Assembly (NCBI GenBank): GCA_007135435.1
Contig: SLIW01000218.1
Coordinates: forward strand, 1 to 6,432
DNA: 6,432 nucleotides
Origin: Natronomonas sp.
Lineage (GTDB): Archaea; Halobacteriota; Halobacteria; Halobacteriales; Haloarculaceae
Direction of reading: 5' to 3'
The notes under the pieces were generated by a model. It was not told where the DNA came from. It worked only from the letters and a program-made list of their open reading frames with translations, and made no database searches. Shown here one piece after another: positions 1 through 5,757 of the stretch. Every line of letters starts with the position of its first letter. Positions within the stretch are counted from its first letter, which is position 1. A program made the position numbers and the translations under genes.

Positions 1-6
1 AGGAGG
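1..6 (+). promoter_or_regulatory. Shine-Dalgarno of the first gene
   Basis: The window opens with AGGAGG, followed by a six-base spacer (CTCAAA) and ATG at 13. This is a textbook ribosome binding site matching the 3' end of 16S rRNA. Many haloarchaeal genes are leaderless, so a strong site here suggests the reading frame starts inside a longer transcript, either as a downstream operon gene or after a leader. It fixes the start at 13. Confidence 0.8.
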
Positions 7-12
7 CTCAAA

Positions 13-132
13 ATGAGTGAAAAAACCCTGCAAGAGATCGGCAAGAGCGCCTACGAATCAATCGAGGAGATGATCGCCGCCCTCGCCGCGGCTCAAGAGT
101 CTGAAGACGATGACGCCCGCGACGAGGGCCGA
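13..132 (+). other. Foreign N-terminal segment fused to the GGT
   Basis: Residues 1 to about 40 do not match any part of a GGT. They form a predicted amphipathic helix (IGKSAYESIEEMIAALAAA) followed by an acidic stretch (ESEDDDARDEGR). Codon choice is markedly less GC-biased than downstream (AGT, GAA, AAA, CAA, TCA, GCT, TCT, GAT all occur). From memory, the sequence resembles the start of small haloarchaeal hypothetical proteins, but I could not verify this. The exact junction is uncertain, somewhere between codons 34 and 46. Confidence 0.6.
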
Positions 133-1188
133 AGCGAGGCGGTCCAGGCGGCCAGAGACCACTTCTACCGGGGGCCGATCGCCGAGGAGATCGTGGCGTT
201 CTCAGACGAACACGGCGGGTACCTCACTCGCGGCGACTTCCACGACTTCCAGGCGGAGATCGTCGATCCGATCTCGATCGAGTACGACGCGGACGCGGAC
301 CTCCACGTGTACCAGAACCCACCGAACAGCCAGGGGATCACGCAGCTGCTGGCACTGAACGTCCTGAAGGGGTACGACCTCGCCGCGGTCGGTCCGGACG
401 ACCCCGACGCCGTCCACGCCCAGGTCGAGGCGATCAAACTCGCGTTCGCGGACCGATATCACCACGTGGGCGACCCCGACAGGGTCGACGTCCCCGTCGA
501 CGAGCTCCTCGACGACGAGTACGCGGCGTCCCAGCGCGACCGGATCGCGAGGGACGAGGCGCTGGCGTGGCCGATCGCCTCCGGGCTCTCCGCGGGCGAC
601 GACATCGCCCACACCACGACCTTCCACGTCGTCGACGGGGACGGCAACGCGGCCGCGGTGACGACCAGTCTGGGCGCGCAGTTCCTGGTGATCGGCGACA
701 CCGGGATCCACATCAACAACCGGATGCGGATGGTCGCCCTCGAGGACGACGACCCGAATCGCCTCACGCCCGGCTCCAAGGTCCGGCACACGTCGAACCC
801 CTACCTGGCGACCCGGGACGGTCGGCCGTACGTCCTGGGCGGGAACACCGGCGTTGACACGCAACCGCAGGGACAGACCCAGCAGTTCGTCCACGTCGCC
901 GAGTTCGGTCTGGATGCCCAGGAGGCGATCGACCGCCCCCGGTTCGTGAGCACCGCGTTCCCCTCCACCCAGTACCCATACGAGGTCGAGAACACCCTCA
1001 GGCTGGAGGACGGCTTCCCGGCGGCCGTCGTCGACGATCTCGACGCCCGCGGCCACGACGTCGAGGTAGGCGGTTCGTTCGGCACCGCCAACATGCTCGT
1101 CGTCGACGACGACGGGGACCTCCAGGTAGGTGCCGAATCCAGGAGCGAAACCGCCGCCGGACGAGTTTCTGAGCTGGGCGACGACTGA
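13..1188 (+). CDS. N-terminally replaced gamma-glutamyltranspeptidase (fusion, probably inactive)
   Basis: This is the C-terminal two thirds of a gamma-glutamyltranspeptidase (GGT), an Ntn-hydrolase that cleaves or transfers gamma-glutamyl groups. From about residue 42 (AARDHFYRG) it follows the family to its end: PPNSQG (103-108), EAIKLAFADR (139-148), the autocleavage/nucleophile segment HTTTFHVVD with the predicted catalytic Thr at 201, NNRM (235-238), and the glycine-rich GGNTGVDTQPQG (276-287). Full-length GGTs are about 530-580 residues and this is 391. The missing N-terminal region normally carries the Arg that binds the substrate carboxylate (Arg114 in E. coli GGT). In its place are about 40 unrelated residues (MSEKTLQEIGKSAYESIEEM onward), where 11 of codons 2-33 end in A or T, a pattern rare in the remainder. 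This looks like an in-frame junction between two genes. Processing might still occur, but normal glutamyl binding is unlikely. The GGT identity is sure; the fusion is strongly suggested; inactivity is inferred. Confidence 0.85.
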   Translation: MSEKTLQEIGKSAYESIEEMIAALAAAQESEDDDARDEGRSEAVQAARDHFYRGPIAEEIVAFSDEHGGYLTRGDFHDFQAEIVDPISIEYDADADLHVYQNPPNSQGITQLLALNVLKGYDLAAVGPDDPDAVHAQVEAIKLAFADRYHHVGDPDRVDVPVDELLDDEYAASQRDRIARDEALAWPIASGLSAGDDIAHTTTFHVVDGDGNAAAVTTSLGAQFLVIGDTGIHINNRMRMVALEDDDPNRLTPGSKVRHTSNPYLATRDGRPYVLGGNTGVDTQPQGQTQQFVHVAEFGLDAQEAIDRPRFVSTAFPSTQYPYEVENTLRLEDGFPAAVVDDLDARGHDVEVGGSFGTANMLVVDDDGDLQVGAESRSETAAGRVSELGDD

Positions 1189-1193
1189 CGTAC

Positions 1194-1241
1194 TACCACT
1201 CGGTACGGGGGGCGACATACCACTCGGTACGGGGGGCGACA
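1194..1241 (+). repeat. 24-bp perfect tandem duplication
   Basis: Two identical 24-base units lie head to tail (1194-1217 and 1218-1241). Each contains ACCACTCGGTAC followed by a six-G run and CGACA. The repeat begins five bases after the GGT stop, in the gap between two convergent genes. A perfect duplication suggests a recent slippage or duplication event. No function is evident. Confidence 0.9.
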
Positions 1242-1271
1242 GAACCGGCACGACCTGTTCGACCCACTGTC

Positions 1272-1297
1272 GTCGGAAGCTCGAGTCGGAAGCTCGA
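1272..1297 (+). repeat. 13-bp perfect tandem duplication
   Basis: GTCGGAAGCTCGA occurs twice in direct succession (1272-1284 and 1285-1297). It is the second independent perfect duplication in the same 218-base convergent gap, about 30 bases after the 24-bp repeat. Confidence 0.9.
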
Positions 1298-1406
1298 TAC
1301 TGGCGACCGCGGCCGGCTCTCGATAGAAATCCTACACCGCTGACGCCCGCTCGTCTACCCCCCGTCTCCCTTCCTCGTCGGTCCGTGTGGCCGTTCCTCC
1401 GCTATC

Positions 1407-2402
1407 TCACCCCAACCTGGTGTCGACCAGCTCGAAGGGCGTCCCGTTCCCGTGTTCGGTGGCTCGCTCGTAGACCACCCGTGCTGCCGCCACGTCCTGG
1501 ATCGCGAGCCCGGTCGAGTCGAAGACGGTGACGCCGTCCTCGGCGGTACGGCCCGGGAGCGCGCCGGTGACGACGGCGCCGAGCTCGCCGTAGAGGTCCT
1601 CATCGCCGACGACGCCGCGGCTCCAGGGGACGTTGATCTCGCCGGAGTGGGTGCACTGCTCGTAGTCGTCGATGACGAGCTTCGCGTCCAGCAGGATCTC
1701 CGGGTCGAGCTCCTGTTTCCCCTCGGCGTCCGCCCCCATCGCGTTGACGTGGGTGTGCGGGCCGAGGTCCGCGCGGTCGACGATGGGCGCCTCCACGGGG
1801 GTCACCGTCGAGAGGACATCGCAGCTCGCCGCCTCGGCGGTGGAGCCCTCGCGGACGTCGAAGTCGTCGCCGAAGCGGTCGACGAACTGCTCGACGGCCG
1901 CCTCGCGCTTGTCGGCCACGACGACCTCCCGGACGTCGCGGACGACGCTGATCGCCTCGAGCTGCGTGTACGACTGGACGCCCGCGCCGACGATCCCCAG
2001 CGAGGAGGCGTCCTCGACGGCCAGGTGGTCGGTCGCCACGGCCGCCGCCGCCCCCGTCCGCTTGCGCGTCAGGGTCGTCCCGTCCATGATCGCCAGGGGG
2101 AAGGCGTTCCGCGGGTCCGAGTAGACCATCGTCCCCATCACCGTCGGCAGGCCGTGGTCCTCCGGGTTGGCCGTGTGGACGTTGACCCACTTGATGCCGG
2201 CGGCGTCCCACTCGCCCGCGTCCATGTACGCCGGCATCGACCGGAAGTCGCCGTCGTACCGGGGCAGATCGATGTACGACTTCGGCGGCATCTGGACGCT
2301 CCCGCGCTCGTAGGCGGCGAACGCCTCCTCGACGGCCACGATGACCTCCTCCATCCGGGCGTTCTCGCCCACGTCGTCCCGGTTCAACAGCAGGGTCTCC
2401 AT
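1407..2402 (-). CDS. Ornithine cyclodeaminase / archaeal alanine dehydrogenase family protein
   Basis: This is a 331-residue NAD(P)-dependent enzyme of the ornithine cyclodeaminase / mu-crystallin superfamily, full length for the family (about 320-350). Members either convert ornithine to proline or interconvert alanine and pyruvate with ammonia; the Archaeoglobus member is an alanine dehydrogenase. Visible features are MPPKSYIDLP with Lys41; GDFRSMPAY with Arg54; IKWVNVHTANPEDHGLPTVMG (70-90) with Lys71, the active-site and substrate-binding block; RTGAAAAVATDHLA (115-128); the dinucleotide-binding GIVGAGVQS (136-144); NAMGAD (220-225), whose Asp225 matches the catalytic Asp region of Pseudomonas ornithine cyclodeaminase; and VFDSTGLAIQD (293-303), the conserved C-terminal signature. 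The start at 2402 gives the family-typical N-terminus and lies about 25-35 bases downstream of an AT-rich box. It converges on the GGT fragment and diverges from the membrane-protein gene. The family is certain; the substrate cannot be settled by reading, though alanine dehydrogenase or another imino-acid reductase is plausible. Confidence 0.93.
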   Translation of the reverse strand: METLLLNRDDVGENARMEEVIVAVEEAFAAYERGSVQMPPKSYIDLPRYDGDFRSMPAYMDAGEWDAAGIKWVNVHTANPEDHGLPTVMGTMVYSDPRNAFPLAIMDGTTLTRKRTGAAAAVATDHLAVEDASSLGIVGAGVQSYTQLEAISVVRDVREVVVADKREAAVEQFVDRFGDDFDVREGSTAEAASCDVLSTVTPVEAPIVDRADLGPHTHVNAMGADAEGKQELDPEILLDAKLVIDDYEQCTHSGEINVPWSRGVVGDEDLYGELGAVVTGALPGRTAEDGVTVFDSTGLAIQDVAAARVVYERATEHGNGTPFELVDTRLG

Positions 2403-2425
2403 GCGGCAAATCTTGCACCAGCGGT

Positions 2426-2447
2426 CATTTATTACTTAGCTTTCTCG
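2426..2447 (-). promoter_or_regulatory. Archaeal promoter (BRE/TATA) for the ornithine cyclodeaminase family gene
   Basis: Read on the minus strand, this stretch gives GCGAGAAAGC followed by TAAGTAATAAATG: a purine-rich BRE-like element then an AT-rich TATA-like box. It is the most AT-rich patch in an otherwise very GC-rich gap. Its centre lies about 29 bases upstream of the ATG at 2402, the spacing expected for a leaderless haloarchaeal transcript starting at or next to the start codon. Confidence 0.65.
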
Positions 2448-2502
2448 CCCCGGAACTGACGGGTCCGACGACGGCGACGGTCGGGGCAGGGCGGATCAGG
2501 CG

Positions 2503-2558
2503 GGCGGAGCAAGTGTGGCGGAGCAATTGTGGCGGAGCAGGTGGGGCGGACCAGGCCG
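2503..2558 (+). repeat. 14-bp tandem repeat, four degenerate copies
   Basis: Four consecutive 14-base units start at 2503, 2517, 2531 and 2545. All begin GGCGGA: GGCGGAGCAAGTGT, GGCGGAGCAATTGT, GGCGGAGCAGGTGG and GGCGGACCAGGCCG. The first two differ at two positions and later copies diverge further. The array lies in the divergent promoter gap. Confidence 0.85.
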
Positions 2559-2569
2559 GGCATGGCGGT

Positions 2570-2636
2570 CTGGTCGGTCGGTCGGTGCGGGAGGGCCCTC
2601 GCTGGTGGGCGGTCAGGTCGGCCGGTCGGTGCGGGA
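2570..2636 (+). repeat. GGTCGGT-rich direct repeats
   Basis: After the 14-bp array, the sequence runs through TGGTCGGTCGGTCGGT and contains the 14-base string CGGTCGGTGCGGGA twice (2579-2592 and 2623-2636). The GGTCGGT core is the same word that forms the long array at 4415-4478. Confidence 0.75.
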
Positions 2637-2690
2637 CGGTCCGTCCTCGACCGGGCATGGCCATGCCGCGCTGCGCCGTCCAGCGCAGGA

Positions 2691-2702
2691 CAGAGATACA
2701 AC
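2691..2702 (+). promoter_or_regulatory. Possible TATA box upstream of the micro-ORF and membrane-protein gene
   Basis: CAGAGATACAAC is a locally AT-richer element centred about 26 bases upstream of the ATG at 2723, the spacing for a leaderless haloarchaeal transcript. No comparable element lies 20-35 bases upstream of 2767 or 2842. If this is the promoter, the transcript begins at the micro-ORF. The match to a haloarchaeal TATA consensus is only moderate. Confidence 0.4.
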
Positions 2703-2722
2703 CCTTTCCCGTGCCGCCACGA

Positions 2723-2770
2723 ATGGACGACCGACGGAACGCCCGTCACGACAGCTGGTACCCGCGATGA
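2723..2770 (+). CDS. Possible leaderless 15-codon micro-ORF coupled to the membrane-protein gene
   Basis: ATG at 2723 opens a 15-codon frame (MDDRRNARHDSWYPR) ending in TGA at 2768-2770. The stop overlaps the downstream ATG at 2767 as ATGA, the classic arrangement for stop-restart translational coupling. A TATA-like element is suitably placed for a transcript starting at 2723. The peptide has no recognisable domain and is rich in Arg and Asp. It could be a real leader peptide or upstream ORF that sets expression of the next gene, or a chance frame. Short length keeps confidence low. Confidence 0.35.
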   Translation: MDDRRNARHDSWYPR

Positions 2771-3873
2771 CGGACCGACGCACCGACCCGGGAGGAGCAC
2801 GCGAGGAGCACGCCCAGGATTCCAGCCAGCGCGGCGTGGGGATGCAGTACCGCGCGCTCCTGGCGTTCGGCTTCGCGCTGTTCCTGCTCGGCATCTTCGT
2901 CTACGCGGTCGGCTGGGACGAGGTGACCGCCGCGATCTACCGGACGACGTTGTCCGTCTACCTCTGGGCGTTCGCCGCGACGGTCGGCACGCTGGCCTGC
3001 CGGACGCTGGTCTGGCACCGGATCCTCTCCATCGTCGACCGGCCGCGGCCCTACTGGCTCGTCGCGGGGATCTTCCTGACCGCGACGTTCACGAAGTACG
3101 CCGTCCCCTACGGGCAGGTGGCCTCGGGCGTCGGTGTCGCCGCCGTGGTCAGCCGGTACTACGACGCCGCCTACGAGCAGGGCCTCGCCGGCGTCGTGAG
3201 CGCGGACTTCCTCAACTACCTGCCGTACTACACCTTCGGCGCCGTCGGCGCCGGCTACGTGCTGGTGGTCCACTCGCCTTCGCTCGAGACGCTGGGGCCG
3301 TACGCCCTCCCCATCGCGGCGCTCGTCGCCGCCATCGCCGTGGTCCTGGGGCTCCTGTGGTCCCGACGATCGCTCGTCGCCGAGGGGCTGGCGGGGGCTG
3401 CCGGACGGATCCGGGGGCTGATCAGGAGGACGACCGGACGGGAGGTCGGGTTCCTCCGCCGCGAGAACGTCCGCCGGCGGTTCGAGGGGTTCTACACCAC
3501 CCTCGACCTGGTCGCGACGGACCGACGCGGCGTCGGCGCCGGTCTGGTGTTCGCCCACCTCGGATGGCTGGGCCTGGCTGGCGCGCTCTACGTCACCGCG
3601 CTGGCCATGGACGCGCCGATCCCGATCGGGATGGCGTTCCTGGCGGTGGCGCTCAGCAAGTTCGGGTTCCTGGTCCCGACGCCCGGCGGCGTCGGTGGCG
3701 TCGAGCTCGCCCTGGCGACGGTGCTGTACCTCCTGGCGCCGGTCGGGCTCGCCACCGCGACGGCGATCGCGCTCCTCTGGCGGTTCGCCACCTACTGGTT
3801 CTCCCTCTCTGTGGGCGGCGTCACGGCGATCGCGGTCACGCTCACCGACCCGGTCCCGCCCGAAGACGAGTGA
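2767..3873 (+). CDS. YbhN / lysylphosphatidylglycerol-synthase TM family membrane protein (UPF0104-like)
   Basis: This is a 368-residue polytopic membrane protein. Hydrophobic segments lie at about residues 28-48, 62-85, 97-117, 142-168, 178-198, 256-280, 286-303, 314-334 and 338-360. A basic cytoplasmic-type loop spans about 200-240 (RRSLVAEG through RRENVRRRFEG), between the fifth and sixth segments. The conserved signature PTPGGVGGVE (304-313) and the block KYAVPYGQVASGVGVAAVVSRYY (110-132) identify the lysylphosphatidylglycerol synthase TM family, the integral domain shared by YbhN proteins and the membrane half of bacterial MprF. The MprF domain flips modified lipids; archaeal stand-alone members are uncharacterised, so a lipid or polyprenyl-linked flippase role is inference. 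The start at 2767 is chosen for the ATGA overlap with the micro-ORF; an in-frame ATG at 2842 (343 residues) just before the first membrane segment is also credible, since residues 1-25 are a hydrophilic tail. Earlier in-frame codons translate low-complexity repeats and are rejected. Confidence 0.85.
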   Translation: MTDRRTDPGGAREEHAQDSSQRGVGMQYRALLAFGFALFLLGIFVYAVGWDEVTAAIYRTTLSVYLWAFAATVGTLACRTLVWHRILSIVDRPRPYWLVAGIFLTATFTKYAVPYGQVASGVGVAAVVSRYYDAAYEQGLAGVVSADFLNYLPYYTFGAVGAGYVLVVHSPSLETLGPYALPIAALVAAIAVVLGLLWSRRSLVAEGLAGAAGRIRGLIRRTTGREVGFLRRENVRRRFEGFYTTLDLVATDRRGVGAGLVFAHLGWLGLAGALYVTALAMDAPIPIGMAFLAVALSKFGFLVPTPGGVGGVELALATVLYLLAPVGLATATAIALLWRFATYWFSLSVGGVTAIAVTLTDPVPPEDE

Positions 3874-3920
3874 CCGTCCGACGCCGGCCCATCGATGCGG
3901 TTTCGGCCCGTCCCTCGACC

Positions 3921-3936
3921 GACACGGTTTTTCGAC
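3921..3936 (+). promoter_or_regulatory. TATA-like element for the DUF7124-like gene
   Basis: GACACGGTTTTTCG contains the only T-tract in the 82-base gap after the membrane-protein gene. Its centre is about 26 bases upstream of ATG 3956, consistent with a leaderless start. It suggests the small gene can be transcribed independently of the gene before it. An intrinsic T-tract terminator for the upstream gene is an alternative reading. Confidence 0.45.
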
Positions 3937-3955
3937 CACCGACCGACCTCCCGGT

Positions 3956-4378
3956 ATGGCCGCGGAACCCGACGGGGGCGACCACGAGACGGTGACGCTG
4001 GCGTTCGAGCTGGCGGCGATCCGCCGGTTCGCCGACCCGCGGGGCGTCCTGGACGACGCCCGGCGGTGGACCCGGAGCATCGGCATCGTCAGCGACGAGC
4101 CGACGCCGGTCGTCCGGAAGTTCGGCCGCGAGCACGGCTACCGCCTGGACTTCTTCTCGGGGTCGCGCACCAAGCGGGAGAGCCTCCGGTCGATCATCAC
4201 CCAGCCGGAGCACACGGCCGACCGGTTCGTGCTCGTCGCCGACGACGAGACCCTCCGCGAGGAGGCGGAGGGGCTGGGCTGGGAGTTCCTCACCGCCGCC
4301 GAGGCGGCGGAGACCGCCGGCTGGCCGCTGGCGACCGAGGCGGAGGACGACGGCGACGACGAGGACGTCTGGTTCTGA
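3956..4378 (+). CDS. Small haloarchaeal protein, DUF7124-like
   Basis: This is a 140-residue acidic soluble protein with no signal peptide or membrane segment. Visible blocks are TVTLAFELAAIRRFADPRGVLDDARRWTR (12-40), the strand SIGIVSDEPTPVVRKFGR (41-58), DFFSGSRTKRESLRSI (65-80), RFVLVADDETLREEAEGLGWEFL (90-112), and AAEAAETAGW (114-123), ending in an acidic tail (EDDGDDEDVWF). Strands such as SIGIVSD and RFVLVAD alternate with helices, suggesting a compact alpha/beta (Rossmann-like) fold. From memory, the pattern VTLAFEL...FADP...DDAR.W....GIVSD matches the haloarchaeal family DUF7124, which has no known function. The start at 3956 gives the family-like N-terminus and is preceded by a T-rich promoter element. 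It follows the membrane-protein gene on the same strand with an 82-base gap, so it may or may not be cotranscribed. Confidence 0.8.
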   Translation: MAAEPDGGDHETVTLAFELAAIRRFADPRGVLDDARRWTRSIGIVSDEPTPVVRKFGREHGYRLDFFSGSRTKRESLRSIITQPEHTADRFVLVADDETLREEAEGLGWEFLTAAEAAETAGWPLATEAEDDGDDEDVWF

Positions 4379-4414
4379 CGGGCACGGCGGACGCCCAGCG
4401 GTAGACGGTCGATG

Positions 4415-4478
4415 GGTCGGTTGGTCGGTTGGTCGGTTGGTCGGTTGGTCGGTTGGTCGGTTGGTCGGTTGGTCGGTT
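4415..4478 (+). repeat. (GGTCGGTT)8 tandem array
   Basis: Eight perfect, uninterrupted copies of the octamer GGTCGGTT run from 4415 to 4478. The array lies 37 bases after the DUF7124-like stop, in the gap between two convergent genes. The period of eight is not a multiple of three, which argues against protein coding. Sixteen GG doublets separated by two bases could fold as two-tetrad G-quadruplexes on the plus strand. Such a pure array should be prone to length change by slippage. Confidence 0.95.
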
Positions 4479-4568
4479 GCTTTGCTGGTATGCTGGTCGG
4501 CTGGACTGCGGGACGGTTGGTATGCTGGTCGGTTGGTGTGCTGGTCGGTTGATGTGCTGGCCGGTTGG
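4479..4568 (+). repeat. Degenerate continuation of the GGTCGGTT array, about 16-bp period
   Basis: Immediately after the perfect array, the sequence changes to decayed copies with a period near 16: GGTCGGTTGGTGTGCT, GGTCGGTTGATGTGCT, then GGCCGGTTGGGC, preceded by GGTATGCTGGTCGGCTGG and GGTATGCTGGTCGGTTGG. It appears to have grown from the octamer plus a (G/A)TGCT insertion. No gene is seen here. Confidence 0.8.
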
Positions 4569-4573
4569 GCGAT

Positions 4574-4621
4574 CGATCCTTTGGAGGGGATCGCGTCAGG
4601 ATGACGGCGGTACGACCGCCG
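4574..4621. terminator. Two small hairpins between convergent genes
   Basis: Two inverted repeats lie just beyond the minus-strand gene's stop. CGATCC (4574-4579) pairs with GGATCG (4588-4593) across an eight-base loop, and CGGCGG (4605-4610) pairs with CCGCCG (4616-4621) across a five-base loop. The second starts 21 bases past the stop of the DUF5784-like gene. Both are perfect six-base stems, but neither is followed by a T-tract on either strand, and archaeal termination usually relies on T-tracts. A terminator or 3'-end stabilising role is only a guess. Confidence 0.25.
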
Positions 4622-4642
4622 CCCGGTCGAACTCGACGGGGG

Positions 4643-5638
4643 TCAGACCCACTCGATGGCGCCGTCGAGGTCGAACGGGAGGCGGCCGTACCGGTAGGCC
4701 TCGATGCGGCCGTCGGGCCGGGCGCGGAAGACGACCATGGGCTCGTGGCCGACGCCGGGTTGCTCGCCGCGGACGGCGGACCACTCGGCGTCGGTGAAGG
4801 AGGTGCAGTCGACGAAGAGCGCGGCCTCGGGGTGCTCTGCCAGCTGGTCGGTCCGCTTGGCGCCGCCGGTCTCCCTGACGGCGGCGACGGGGTGGTCGGC
4901 GCGGCTCCGCCGCGCCGGCGGCTCCGGCCGGGTCACCTCCACGAGGTGCCCGTCGACGTCGAAGTCCAGCGCGTGTCCGCTGTCCTGTTCGACCTCGGGC
5001 TCGAAGTCCAGGCCGGCGTCGGCCAGTATCTTTGCAACGTTGAACTCCGCCATCGTCGCGCGCATCCGCCCGACGTCGTATCCGGGGGAGGTACCGAGCT
5101 TCGAGGCCATCGTGTAGCGGTGGTCGTCGAGGACGCCCGTCCGCAGGACCTCCTCGTAGAACGACAGCCCCTCCTCGCGGGTCGCGTCGGGGAACCCGGC
5201 GGCGTCCTCGGCGAAGAACCGCCGGGTCGTGTCGCGGCCGTCCTTCGAGCAGAACACCGGGAGGAAGAACCACGTGAGGTACTCGAATTCGGCGAGCCAG
5301 GGATCTGTCAGCTCGATCCGGGCGGTGAGCTCGCGTTGAGCCCACCGCGAGATGGCATAGGGGGCCTCCCCGAAGGTGGACTTGTCCGTACGCCACAGCG
5401 TCTCGGGGGTCTCGGTGTTACCGAGCCAGTAGGCGCGGCCGGGTCGGAAGCAGAACAGAGCGACGTCGCCGTTGTCCATCTCCAGGCGCACGGCGTCGTA
5501 GCGGTCGTCGCCGACCCGGAACCACGGCTCCTCGATCCGGGCGCCGAAGGTCGAATCCAGCGGCGCGAGCAGCTGCTCGCGGACGCGATCGCGCGTCCAC
5601 GTCTCGTTCGACCGCCGGAAGCGGAGTGGCCCTGCCAC
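4643..5638 (-). CDS. DUF5784-like haloarchaeal protein with PD-(D/E)XK-like C-terminal core
   Basis: This is a 331-residue soluble acidic protein. From memory it matches the haloarchaeal family DUF5784 (function unknown) nearly end to end: PLRFRRSNETWT (4-15), GARIEEPWF (32-40), YWLGNTETPETLWRT (70-84), ISRWAQRELTARI (96-108), WFFLPVFCSKDGRDTTRRFF (123-142), AAGFPDATREEGLSFYEE (146-163), and GVLDDHRYTMASKLGTS (168-184). The region 195-280 has a helix with Glu198, a strand LDFEPEVE, a strand HALDFDVDG with Asp225, a strand HLVEVTRP with Glu234-x-Thr236, a helix with Gln265 and a strand AALFVDCTSF. This order resembles the PD-(D/E)XK nuclease fold, with Thr where Lys is usual. That relationship is my inference. 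The start is GTG at 5636-5638, which gives the family-like N-terminus. It faces the DUF7124-like gene convergently and diverges from the DUF5786-like gene. Confidence 0.88.
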   Translation of the reverse strand: MAGPLRFRRSNETWTRDRVREQLLAPLDSTFGARIEEPWFRVGDDRYDAVRLEMDNGDVALFCFRPGRAYWLGNTETPETLWRTDKSTFGEAPYAISRWAQRELTARIELTDPWLAEFEYLTWFFLPVFCSKDGRDTTRRFFAEDAAGFPDATREEGLSFYEEVLRTGVLDDHRYTMASKLGTSPGYDVGRMRATMAEFNVAKILADAGLDFEPEVEQDSGHALDFDVDGHLVEVTRPEPPARRSRADHPVAAVRETGGAKRTDQLAEHPEAALFVDCTSFTDAEWSAVRGEQPGVGHEPMVVFRARPDGRIEAYRYGRLPFDLDGAIEWV

Positions 5639-5658
5639 ACCTGGAGTAGTTTCCCGCG

Positions 5659-5672
5659 CCGCTTACGGGTTG
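5659..5672 (-). promoter_or_regulatory. Candidate promoter of the DUF5784-like gene
   Basis: On the minus strand this reads GCAACCCGTAAGCGGC. It has a BRE-like AACCC followed by a weak GTAAG box centred about 27 bases upstream of the GTG start, fitting a leaderless transcript. The box is short and GC-flanked, so this is tentative. Confidence 0.35.
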
Positions 5673-5757
5673 CGTTCCTGCCTGACCGTCGCAGCCGCAT
5701 CTCGTCCTCACCCCCATCACCGCTCGACACCGACGGTGGAGGCGGGTCATGGGGCGT

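Larger units (their letters stand above)
2403..2722. other. Divergent intergenic region, gene-free
   Basis: About 320 bases separate the minus-strand dehydrogenase start from the plus-strand micro-ORF and membrane-protein start. The left end holds the dehydrogenase promoter. The centre (2503-2640) is strongly G-rich on the plus strand and made of short direct repeats. The right end (2690-2705) holds a weaker TATA-like box. Long open frames on both strands here are low-complexity (Arg/Gly/Pro-rich) by-products of base composition, with no protein-like character. Confidence 0.7.

Noticed and set aside
202..1251. Long antisense frame opposite the GGT
   Set aside because: Its composition (Val/Gly/Arg/Asp-rich, no motif) is what high GC3 coding sequence gives in the complementary frame. 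The sense strand has clear GGT motifs.
1452..2459. Long plus-strand frame opposite the ornithine cyclodeaminase family gene
   Set aside because: It is a shadow of the minus-strand gene, which carries the full set of family motifs. The shadow product is Val/Asp/Arg-rich without any recognisable domain.
2515..2766. 84-residue N-terminal extension of the YbhN-like protein
   Set aside because: It translates the 14-bp and GGTCGGT repeats into Gly/Arg/Ser/Trp-rich low-complexity sequence unlike any family N-terminus. An ATG at 2767 with an ATGA overlap, or ATG at 2842, is better.
2746..4086. 446-residue minus-strand frame opposite the membrane-protein gene
   Set aside because: The product is a continuous Arg/Asp/Gly/Glu/Pro-rich chain with no domain, and the plus strand encodes a clear polytopic membrane protein.
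4415..4568. CRISPR-like array
   Set aside because: Units are 8 bp and contiguous, with no unique spacers of 30-40 bp and no cas genes nearby. It is a simple microsatellite.
4429..4797. Open frame encoding a repeating VGWSVGRL peptide over the octamer array
   Set aside because: It is a product of the (GGTCGGTT)n array, whose period is not a multiple of three, and it then runs antisense through the DUF5784-like gene. It has no upstream promoter or family character.
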